From Pycnococcus provasolii (lineage: Eukaryota > Chlorophyta > Pseudoscourfieldiophyceae > Pseudoscourfieldiales), in NCBI GenBank assembly GCA_049487715.1, contig CP150563.1, positions 1 to 64,000 of the forward strand: a stretch of 64,000 bases of DNA. The letters are read 5' to 3'. The notes under the pieces are model-generated. The model did not search any database, was not told the DNA's origin, and saw nothing but the letters and a program-made list of their open reading frames with translations. The number at the start of each line of letters is the position of its first letter. Position 1 is the stretch's first letter. Positions 55,289-63,227 of the stretch are shown here, piece by piece. Position numbers and translations under genes: made by a program.

Positions 55289-56371
55289 TTAGGTTACAAC
55301 GCGGCTGCGCCAGTATGCCGTCGCCTCAGGCGAACATACGGGAAGTGACACGATACTTCGAAGGGTTTGAAGGGGTATGTTGGAGATGAGTGCGCTCACG
55401 CCGAGCGCAGAGGCACGTGCGATCGCGTCGTCGTCGTCCACAACCCACGTGATGGTCATTCGCTTCGACTGCACGAAAGCGTCAACCGCGGCGCTATTCA
55501 GCTTGTACGATATACTCATTGTATCGCAAATGGGCCGTCGAAGTTCGTCGTTCGCTTTCCATCTTAGCATGGCGTTCGCCTCACGGCGTGCCGCCCCCGA
55601 GTTGACGTTAGGTGCAAGAGGCGAGTTGCGGTCACGGCCTGCACAGCTGGCACCCGCGGATGCCGCGAGGAGTCGTAGGAACTCGTCCGACACGTCTTGT
55701 TCAGGTACCAAGTGAGGCCTTGCTCTTGCCGATGCGTCAGCTTCCGTGTACAGCATGGTTCGGCTGAGTACGCCAAGTCGTTCCGCCGTCTGTAGAGCTA
55801 ACGTCTGACTTTTAAATCCGGGCGTTTTCACGTCCAACATGACGAAGGGTGGTGGTGCAGCTGACGCGGGTATGTTTGCAAAGGCCTTGAGCGTTGTTTC
55901 CAGCAGGGGAAATGCCGTATCGGATGCGCCTCTTTGTCTGACTTCTTGTAAGTTGAGCCGTTCGACATCTTTTTGGGCTAGGCCACAGCACTTGAGGTAT
56001 CTCGACGGGTGCGCCTGTATGAGAAAGTCGTCGGCGGTTTTGACGACGTCGACGTCGAAGCACGTGACGTTTGCCCTCGAGAACAACGCGAGCGTTTGCG
56101 AGGCTCCGTCGACTGCGCCTGTGCCAAGGTCACTTGCGGTGAGGGAGTGCGAGCACACACGCAAGGATAAGGCTGAAAGGGGAGGTGACACGCAAGGAGG
56201 TATTCCCATTCCCAACGGAGCCTGAGACGAGTCATCAAATACGTGCATGAATAGAATCAAAATGAGCACCATGAGAAAGACCAGAGAGGTGACCTTGCGC
56301 ATGTTGCCGACAGCCGTCGCGATACTACTACTACTGCTGCTGCTGGTGGTGACGACAATGTGCGGCGCCAT
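55289..56371 (-). CDS. GDPD-like (glycerophosphodiester phosphodiesterase fold) membrane protein
   Basis: 360 residues from ATG 56371. The N-terminus has a T/S run, then a signal-anchor (VTSLVFLMVLILILFMHVF). The lumenal or extracellular part starts VCSHSLTASDLGTGAVDGASQTL. ANVTCFDVDVVKTADDFLIQAHPSRYLKC fits the GDPD strand-loop E-x-D...H region (canonical E.D...T.D...V..HD), and FVMLDVKTPGF and the final segments (KRMTITWVVDDDDAIARASALGVSALISNIP, a GDPD-type W.V........G.d.iiTd.p) follow. The canonical HRG at the start is replaced by HSL, so activity is uncertain. Family assignment is likely, not certain. Confidence 0.65.
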   Translation of the reverse strand: MAPHIVVTTSSSSSSSIATAVGNMRKVTSLVFLMVLILILFMHVFDDSSQAPLGMGIPPCVSPPLSALSLRVCSHSLTASDLGTGAVDGASQTLALFSRANVTCFDVDVVKTADDFLIQAHPSRYLKCCGLAQKDVERLNLQEVRQRGASDTAFPLLETTLKAFANIPASAAPPPFVMLDVKTPGFKSQTLALQTAERLGVLSRTMLYTEADASARARPHLVPEQDVSDEFLRLLAASAGASCAGRDRNSPLAPNVNSGAARREANAMLRWKANDELRRPICDTMSISYKLNSAAVDAFVQSKRMTITWVVDDDDAIARASALGVSALISNIPLQTLRSIVSLPVCSPEATAYWRSRVVT

Positions 56372-56946
56372 GGCACGAGCGAGCGAGGATGAAACCAAAA
56401 CACAAAGTTACGAGATGAGATGCGACGCCAAGAACTCTCCCGCTATCGTAATAACGGACGGACGACCCTCACGGACTCCCGGGGAAATACCTGGTGGAAC
56501 CCCGAACCACGTAACCCTAACCATGTGACCCCGTACAGTAACCCTAACCCCGTAACTTACATAGATTACCCACGGAATTCCAGTTCGACCTACGACGGAT
56601 CCCCCCCGTGGAATTCCTAATCACCACCCCTCCCCCAAAGGAAAACGGGGGGCCCTTTGCCCTCGGGCTCGGGGGAATGGAATCTCCCCCCCCCCCCCGG
56701 AAAAAACGCGCAGCTTCTCAACCCTTTCCACGTCCCTCCCCCAACCGGCATTCCGTACTTTCATTCTCGACATACATATTCTTTTTTTATCTTTATATGG
56801 CCTTGTTGTCTCCTGTATCTGTTATGTCAATGACGCGACACTCTGCACGCCTACACTCCTCCTCGCAGCCTTAGCAGCCTTCTAAGCAATCTCAGGCTCA
56901 GGCTCATAATAAGAATCATGACAATCGTACTCGCAATGCAGCCTCC
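56372..56946. promoter_or_regulatory. Divergent upstream gap with telomere-like units
   Basis: 575 bases. GTAACCCTAACC occurs at about 56511 and again at about 56539. Two GGAATTCC-like sites and a C-run (56687-56698) are also present. No gene supported. Confidence 0.55.
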
Positions 56947-58479
56947 ATGGGACTCGGGGTCAGTGAAGCGTCGAAACAGATACAAAAAGAAAAGCGGTCA
57001 CCAGCAGCGTCGAAGCAACACCATGCCACGACGACTGAGAAGGCTGGGTCGGGGCAAAGAAGTGCTCAAGAAGCCATCTCGCCCGCTCTCTTCGAGGCTA
57101 TCAGAGCTGTCATAAAAGAGGAAATCTCTAGCACAACCAGCTCGTCAGCGTCGCCCCTGCAGAAACTCATTCAGCAGGAAATACGAAAGCAGCTCGCCGC
57201 GTCGGGTATCGCACCCTCAGCAATCGCCGTTGACGCACGGTACCGCGTCAACCTCATGAACCGCATACGCGATAACCTCTACGCACCGAGCCACGCGCAG
57301 AGCGAACTCTCCGCAGAAGACGGTACGCCGCTCACCGTGTGCATCACGAACGTTGACGGCACCCTGACCTCGGACCTCGACGGACTCAAGCTCGAGGCTG
57401 TGCTTCTGCAGGCGAACCCGCTGGGAGGGGCCGCGGGTGGATGGATACCCGCCATACCTCGACCGGGGCACACCAAGGCACTACTGGCCGGCACCGTCAC
57501 CACCACCATCCAGAAGGGACGCGCCTCGTTCGCGACGCCGGAGGGACGCGACGTCATACGCGTCACCGACAACTCCTCCAAGTTCCCAGACGCGCACTTC
57601 GTGCTCGAAGTTCGTCCGATCGTCGGAACGGAAGGCGGGCCGGGAGAGAACCTCGTCGAGGGCGAGGTGGAGGCTGCGCGCACGGAGCCGTTCCGCGTCA
57701 AGAGTAGCCGTGCGAAGGAGAACGAGAAGAAGGGTGCGGACATCAAGCTCAAAGATCCTGTGTTCCGCCTGAGGAATATCTGCAAGCACGGCGAGCTCGA
57801 CCGTCGCCTGAAGAAACTCGGCGTCATGACGGTTGGCGACTTTGTGCAGAAGGTGACGCAGAACGAAAGCGGCGTGCGCGAGGCGCTGGGGAAGGGCATG
57901 AGCGACGCGCTGTGGAAGGACACGTGGGCGCACGCGCTGATGGCGGTGGAAGGTGCCAACGGCCGTCTGCAGACGACGGCGCCGACGATGCCGTCGCCAA
58001 CAAGGCCAGCAGCACGAGCCCATGGACACACGCCACCGCCCAGCTTCGCACCCACGCTGTACCACCCGCCCACGTCCTTGACACGGACGTCACCTGGACT
58101 TGCCACGGCGCCGACAGAGGCTGCGACTGGCTTGATGGCACCTCCGCCAGTGCCACGCAAGAATACCGATCCCATGGCACCGCTACCATCGCGCGCGCCG
58201 TCGTTTGACTTTGAGGGATTCTTCAGCACGCTCGGCGGGCCAAGTGGTATGCTGACCCGAGGCAACTCTCTCCTGCGCCTTCCGTCATCTACTGCACCCG
58301 TGGCGATTGGCGCAATCCAGCCGAGTGACAGTGGAGCACTGCTTCCGACATCTGGCTCGCTTTTCCCGGGTGCGTCTGCAATTTTCAACACGCCATCGCT
58401 GCAGGAGGCGCTGAAGCAGCAGCAGCCACAAAACGAAGGTCTTCCTCTGAAGAAGCGACAGCACGATGCAGCAGCGTAA
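56947..58479 (+). CDS. CBP60-family (calmodulin-binding protein 60-like) protein, copy A
   Basis: 510 residues from ATG 56947. The conserved core (about 95-335) has YRVNLMNRIRDNLYAPSHAQ, EDGTPLTVCITNVDG, LKLEAVLLQANPLGG, FRVKSSRAKENEKK, DPVFRLRNICKHGELDRRLKKLGVMTVGDFV and LGKGMSDALWKDTWAHALMA. These match plant CBP60 blocks in order (L.F.N....P.FTG..IE.EDG.PI.V.L; TEAF.VKD.RGE; V..L..I.K.G..H.+L...I..V.+FL; LG.GMS...W......A). Plant CBP60s are DNA-binding, calmodulin-regulated factors of immunity (CBP60g/SARD1). The C-terminus is proline/serine-rich. It differs from CBP60s in an alanine-rich N-terminus. A paralogue lies at 63228. Confidence 0.8.
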   Translation: MGLGVSEASKQIQKEKRSPAASKQHHATTTEKAGSGQRSAQEAISPALFEAIRAVIKEEISSTTSSSASPLQKLIQQEIRKQLAASGIAPSAIAVDARYRVNLMNRIRDNLYAPSHAQSELSAEDGTPLTVCITNVDGTLTSDLDGLKLEAVLLQANPLGGAAGGWIPAIPRPGHTKALLAGTVTTTIQKGRASFATPEGRDVIRVTDNSSKFPDAHFVLEVRPIVGTEGGPGENLVEGEVEAARTEPFRVKSSRAKENEKKGADIKLKDPVFRLRNICKHGELDRRLKKLGVMTVGDFVQKVTQNESGVREALGKGMSDALWKDTWAHALMAVEGANGRLQTTAPTMPSPTRPAARAHGHTPPPSFAPTLYHPPTSLTRTSPGLATAPTEAATGLMAPPPVPRKNTDPMAPLPSRAPSFDFEGFFSTLGGPSGMLTRGNSLLRLPSSTAPVAIGAIQPSDSGALLPTSGSLFPGASAIFNTPSLQEALKQQQPQNEGLPLKKRQHDAAA

Positions 58480-58648
58480 GGTAAAAGGATTTTGAGCGAG
58501 GACAGAGACGAGAAAGTGGACAAGAGAAAACAAAACGAAAGTGAGAAACGATCGCATGTTGCATGTAAAGACCTTTTTAATATTTTTTTGAATTCGAAAA
58601 AAACGAACAAAAATATCGGGGGGATGTTTACAAATCACGAAGAATCAA

Positions 58649-59893
58649 TCACCTGTTCTTCAAAGCCGCAAGACGAGCTGCCAACGTATCTTCGTTTCCC
58701 GAAGATCCTCCTCCGATGTCGGCATTTGGCGAGATGGGGAAGCCATTCTCGTCGTGCGTCGGCGCGGGAGCGGGAGGGGGAGGCGCGGACGCACGCACCT
58801 CAGGGCTTGTGATAGGCGTAGACGGCAAGCCTGAGAAGTCGTCCTCGTCAAAGTCGTCGGTGTCGTCGCCGTCAACCGCCTGAGGCGACGGCACCGACGC
58901 CGACGCCTTCGCCTCCCCCAGCGGTGGACCGGCAAAACGTGCCGCCGCCGCTGCCGCCTCCTCAGCCGCACGAGCATGCTCCGCCGCGGCGGCGGCAGCG
59001 CTGGCCGCGTCGGGAAACTCGCCGTGAGCTGCCGTGGTTGTCGTTGCTGTCGTCGTCGTCGCCGTCGTCGTCGTCGGTGGTGGCGGCGGCGGTGGGAACG
59101 GCTCTTTTGGTGGGGGCGGCACAACAGCCATCCCAGGCTGTTCCAACGGCACGAACGGTACGGGTTCGGGTGGTATGTACGCGTCACCACCCATCAGCGG
59201 CTCCTCGATCCCCGCCCTCCTCGCTTTCTGCTCGGCAAGCGCCGCGCCAATATCTTCCGCGGTGCTTCCTCCGATGACGGTCGCTTCTGCACCTGGGCTC
59301 GTCAGGTCGAGTTCGCCCTCCCGCGGGCTCCAGTCCACGTTTTGCTCCGCCGCAATTTCGCTCAACTTGGCAAGTTTGACGTCCGGCCTTGGCGGTTCGA
59401 CGCCAAGAAAGCGCACGATGCGCGGGTTGCATCCGCACTCGAGCGCGCTGCTCGGGTCCATGGCGGCACGCGCGAAGTTTTTTCCGTACTTGTGGCTGAA
59501 CAACGTGGCGACCACCTTGAGTTCCGCGAGTTCCGTGAGCCTCGGAGCTGCGTACAGCACGCTCGCGACCGCCTCCCTGAGGTCGACGGGGCACTCCTTC
59601 TGCTGTTCGATGAGCGGCATGCGCACCGCGAGCAGTTCGCAGAAGATTTCGAGCACTTCGTACGCGGCAAGCGTATCTTCCTCTCTCAGTACCCCTTCGA
59701 CGCGTATGCGCGCCTGCTCTCCCGCGTTTACACTGGAGGAGGAGTCGCGTAAGAGCGCGGCAATTTCCACACGCAGCCTGGACAACGAGATGGCGCGTTT
59801 TCCCTTGAGGAGTTTGATGCGCCCCATGGCTAGTCGCAGGTTCGTCTTGCACTTCGCGCCCTTGAACGGCGCGCCGAACAGAGACGCGAGCAT
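58649..59893 (-). CDS. IST1-like ESCRT-III protein with C-terminal MIM motif
   Basis: 414 residues from ATG 59893. The IST1 domain covers about residues 1-170: LASLFGAPFKGAKCKTNLRLAMGRI, KLLKGKRAISLSRLRVEIAALL, AGEQARIRVEGVLREEDTLAAYEVLEIFCELLAVRMPLI and later the RLTELAELKVVATLFSHKYGK block, all family landmarks. The middle is proline- and alanine-rich. The protein ends LAARLAALKNR, a good match to the MIM1 consensus (L..RL..L+) that docks on the MIT domain of VPS4. IST1 controls VPS4 and promotes membrane scission in endosome sorting and cytokinesis. It converges on the CBP60 copy A stop at 170 bases. Confidence 0.88.
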   Translation of the reverse strand: MLASLFGAPFKGAKCKTNLRLAMGRIKLLKGKRAISLSRLRVEIAALLRDSSSSVNAGEQARIRVEGVLREEDTLAAYEVLEIFCELLAVRMPLIEQQKECPVDLREAVASVLYAAPRLTELAELKVVATLFSHKYGKNFARAAMDPSSALECGCNPRIVRFLGVEPPRPDVKLAKLSEIAAEQNVDWSPREGELDLTSPGAEATVIGGSTAEDIGAALAEQKARRAGIEEPLMGGDAYIPPEPVPFVPLEQPGMAVVPPPPKEPFPPPPPPPTTTTATTTTATTTTAAHGEFPDAASAAAAAAEHARAAEEAAAAAARFAGPPLGEAKASASVPSPQAVDGDDTDDFDEDDFSGLPSTPITSPEVRASAPPPPAPAPTHDENGFPISPNADIGGGSSGNEDTLAARLAALKNR

Positions 59894-60150
59894 CGGGCTC
59901 AAGAGGGAGGAAGAATGAGGAGCTCCAGGGTCCCGGGAGAAAGAGAAGAAGGGACGCAGGGAAGGAAACAGAAGGGGGAAAAAGAGCAGCTTCTTCGGTC
60001 CAGAGGGTTCGGGTTCGGGGTTCGGGGGAACTACTCGGGGTTGGGGGTTTGGGTCGGGGTTGGTTGGGGTATAAGTTATAACATGCTTGTTCTTCGGTTT
60101 GTAATTCTACAGTACATAGTTCTTACATAATAATTTAATACGCTCTACTC
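59894..60150. promoter_or_regulatory. Upstream gap of IST1 with G-rich degenerate telomere-like units
   Basis: 257 bases. TTCGGG, TTGGGG and GGGTTTGGG units lie at about 60005-60070. AT-rich to 60150, holding the 3' end of the Kir fusion gene. Confidence 0.5.
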
Positions 60151-62331
60151 TTAGAAGCAGAGCTTGTAGGCGTTGGTCGACAACGCGGATGACTGGTGGC
60201 GAAGATGCTGCACGGACGAGGACGACAGGCTCGCGCCGGCGTTGCCCTCGTCGCGTGGGAAGTAGTGCGAATCCCTCGCCCGCTGCAGCACTTGTGAAAT
60301 CTCCTCCTCGCTAAGGCAATCGGGAATCATTTCCCTTAATTTGCATAGTATCGCGCGCATAAAGGCGCACTCGGCACCACTCCCTCTGCCGCCAAAGGCG
60401 CCGATAAAGGCGTCTCGCCGCGTGGTGCGCTTGTGCCATGCGCGAGTGGCGCTGCCAACCTGCATTGTGACACCCGTGAGCTCGAGCACCCCGAGGTCGT
60501 CCATGCGGATCAATATGCCAACGTCAATCGCGGTGAAAAAGTCGAGCTTGCCCGGCAGGTTTCCACACAACCAATCCCCTTGCTCGCAGAGCCGCTCCAG
60601 CGTCGCGAGCGCATCTTGCAGCATAACGGCCACCGTCCCACGCACGTCGTTCCCGTCAATCCCCAACATCTGGAGACAGCCAGCTGCCATCGGAGTCATC
60701 TTACCCAGAGCAGCTGCGTCGTTGCTCGCTCGCGAGAATAGACTAGTGAAACATAGAAACGCCAATTTGCCGATCTGCGCCCTGTCCGCATCGGGCACTG
60801 GCGGCTCTCTCCTGCGCGCCAGCACATTTGCCACGCTCGTGCTGTGCTGCCCGAGAGCGTCGATGATGCTTTCTGAGCCGCACACCCACTCGGATTCGCC
60901 TGCGAGACGCGCTACGGGCGTCTCATTCTTCGGGTTGATCTCCTTGAGCCAGTCGGGCTTGGCGCTCGGGTCGGAGATGTCGGCGAAATGTGGGACAAAG
61001 TCTATTCCAGCCTCGTTCACAAGGCAAAGCACCTTGCCACAGAAGCCGCAGATTTGCTCGAGCGGCGTCATCGGCTCGCCACCATCCAGAACTTCGCCGT
61101 AGCTAGCGCGGCCGCATCCCAGGACCAGCTCCAGCTCTGGCGGCGGGCTCGGCCGGGGTGCCTCAGTAGTCTCCATAGGGCTCGCCAGCACGCGCCGCTG
61201 CGGTTGCACCTCGTGGATGCTCTCGAAGTCCACCACCGAGTGGCCCGCCTGGTCCACCGACATGACACCCTTGAAGACAGAGCGGAATGCGAACTCCTGA
61301 GGCAGATAGGTGCGCGAGGCGCATACGTCTGCGTCGTAAATCATGTCGTACGCGCTGAATGTTGCCTGTATGAAGAGCTCGCCCTCAACGATACGCTTTG
61401 CCGCGGCCTCGGTAAGACCCTGCAGCGGTGACTCGTCGTCGATGCGGTGCGTGAAAGTGGCCACCGCGCTGAGCGTGGGCGGGCACGAAACTTCGAGAGA
61501 CTGTCTCGATATGAAATCCTCCCCCTCGGGCGTTGTCTCCCGGCGCATCAGCGTCAACGTGAGCTCCGGGCGGTGAAGCGTGTTGCACAGCAGGTTGCCG
61601 AGTCTCAGTAGCAGGTACGGCTGTCCATACCGCGTGCAGAAGCACACACTATTCGCGAAGAGCACGTGCGCGGCGGGCCGTTGGAACTTGGTGACTACCG
61701 CCGCGAAAAGGAAGACGTTCAACAGCACGCCAAGGAAGCACTGCAGCACGGCAAGCGCGTACGTCGAAGATCCTTCCAGCTCGTACGGCGATAGGCTCAT
61801 CGTGACGATATGGCTCGCCGCCATTCGTAGCGGTGTGGTGACAGCGCCTGCAGAGTCATCGTACCCGCCCGTGGCGTAGAGCACTAGTGCGGATCCTCCC
61901 AGCGATGTGCACACTACGCCCACGAACACAGCGGCGCAGAAGCTCCACGAGCGCTCGAGCAATAGGAAGTACAGCGACGCGAGTCCAATGTCCAAGTTGG
62001 CACGCGAGCGCACCGCCACGCCTGACTTGGCCTGTGCCACCGCCTTTTTCGTCTCCACTTTCAGTTCCTTCTTACTCGCTCGCCTCCGTTGCGCCGCCGA
62101 CGCTCCCGCCGACGTCAGCGCCCAAACGGCCGCCGCCTTGTTCTTCAACGCCACGTTTCGGCGACGCCACGTGCCTGTGTCGCTGGGAACAACAGCCGGC
62201 TTGAGGTTTGGAGGTGCGTGCAAGTCCTCCGTTACGGCCCGTTGGCTTGAGCCTGAGCCTGAAGGTGACACCCACGCCAAGGACGGAGGAGGAGGAGCGG
62301 AAAGGCTGCCAATCTTATTATTATCGTCCAT
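60151..62331 (-). CDS. Fusion of Kir-type potassium-channel fold (degenerate filter) and GST (DHAR/CLIC-like) domain
   Basis: 726 residues in one unbroken frame from ATG 62331. N-terminal 110 residues are basic linker. Residues about 112-377 are Kir-like: TM1 (FCAAVFVGVVCTSLGGSALVL), a pore region, TM2 (QCFLGVLLNVFLFAAVVTKFQRPAAH), then the cytosolic Kir domain with YLLLRLGNLLCNTLHRPELT, HRIDDESPLQGL and YLPQEFAFRSVF...VVDFESIHE. The TxGYG filter is replaced by TMSLSPY (178-184), so K+ selectivity is probably lost. After a proline linker, residues about 423-640 are GST-like: ICGFCGKVLCLVNEAGIDFVPHF with DPSAKPDWLKEINPKNETPVARL (compare DHAR/CLIC CPFC...VP...D...KP.W...I.P....PV). A redox-sensing channel-like scaffold is inferred. 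Confidence 0.78.
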   Translation of the reverse strand: MDDNNKIGSLSAPPPPSLAWVSPSGSGSSQRAVTEDLHAPPNLKPAVVPSDTGTWRRRNVALKNKAAAVWALTSAGASAAQRRRASKKELKVETKKAVAQAKSGVAVRSRANLDIGLASLYFLLLERSWSFCAAVFVGVVCTSLGGSALVLYATGGYDDSAGAVTTPLRMAASHIVTMSLSPYELEGSSTYALAVLQCFLGVLLNVFLFAAVVTKFQRPAAHVLFANSVCFCTRYGQPYLLLRLGNLLCNTLHRPELTLTLMRRETTPEGEDFISRQSLEVSCPPTLSAVATFTHRIDDESPLQGLTEAAAKRIVEGELFIQATFSAYDMIYDADVCASRTYLPQEFAFRSVFKGVMSVDQAGHSVVDFESIHEVQPQRRVLASPMETTEAPRPSPPPELELVLGCGRASYGEVLDGGEPMTPLEQICGFCGKVLCLVNEAGIDFVPHFADISDPSAKPDWLKEINPKNETPVARLAGESEWVCGSESIIDALGQHSTSVANVLARRREPPVPDADRAQIGKLAFLCFTSLFSRASNDAAALGKMTPMAAGCLQMLGIDGNDVRGTVAVMLQDALATLERLCEQGDWLCGNLPGKLDFFTAIDVGILIRMDDLGVLELTGVTMQVGSATRAWHKRTTRRDAFIGAFGGRGSGAECAFMRAILCKLREMIPDCLSEEEISQVLQRARDSHYFPRDEGNAGASLSSSSVQHLRHQSSALSTNAYKLCF

Positions 62332-63227
62332 GACAATTTGAATGGCAACAGGTCAAACTGCGATGAAAAAGTAGCAGCTGGTGACGGACAAGTTGCGATG
62401 GGCGAGATTGATTTCGACCCCGGCCGGCTGCTCGCTTCTTCGGAATAATCGGGTTTTATTTCGGAGAGAGCCTTCCAAGGAAGGGCCTTGGACTGGGGGG
62501 ATGTCCCAACCTTCGTTAACTAAGGTTATGTTACCGCACGTTCGGTACCGTTTCCCCTTTCCAGGTTACTAGGGTACAGGAAAGGGTTCATCAGGAGGGA
62601 GGAGAGTGGTAGCAGAAGTGGCAAGTCGCCTGCCACCAGGCGTGAGGCGTGAAGAAGGCTCACCAGAAGGCTGCACCTGGCACGCAACAAGGGGAGAAGA
62701 CCATAGTCTATGCATACAAACAGTGCTCGCATCATGTGAACTTGGGAAGGGAAAACGACCCTCATAAGACTAAGAAGTACTTTCCGAGGGTTCGTTGTTC
62801 TTTCGTTCCACTTTTCGTGTATGTAAAAACTTTTTACATATTTTAACACAACGTTCGGCGTCTCGTCTCGTCATGGCTGGGCGTCCCCCCGGAAAGTTGG
62901 TCCCGGTCCCGTTCCCGTCGGCTTTTTCTGAGCTGTTTTTGGGCTTTGCCATATGTCGTGTGTGGTTGCTCCTCCCTCCTAAGGGGTTGCTCATCCCTCC
63001 TAGTTATCATAGTGGGCCGCGCTTGAACCCTCCTGTTCTGTTCTGTTGGTTTTCGTTTCCTTGTTCGCCTCGTTCTTCGTCGGCCTCCATCAACTTGTGC
63101 AGCGGGCACTCCACTCCAGTCGCTCTCTTGCTTGTGTCTTCGTTCCTACTGGTTCGTGTGGTTGGTTGGTGTGGGTGCACCTACCTGCTCCTGTATCTGT
63201 AGCCTGTGAGAGAGAGAGAGAGAGGAT
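62332..63227. promoter_or_regulatory. Divergent upstream gap of Kir fusion and CBP60 copy B
   Basis: 896 bases. The perfect palindrome CCTTCCAAGGAAGG lies at about 62471. A (GA)n run at about 63207-63224 abuts the ATG at 63228. No gene supported. Confidence 0.5.
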
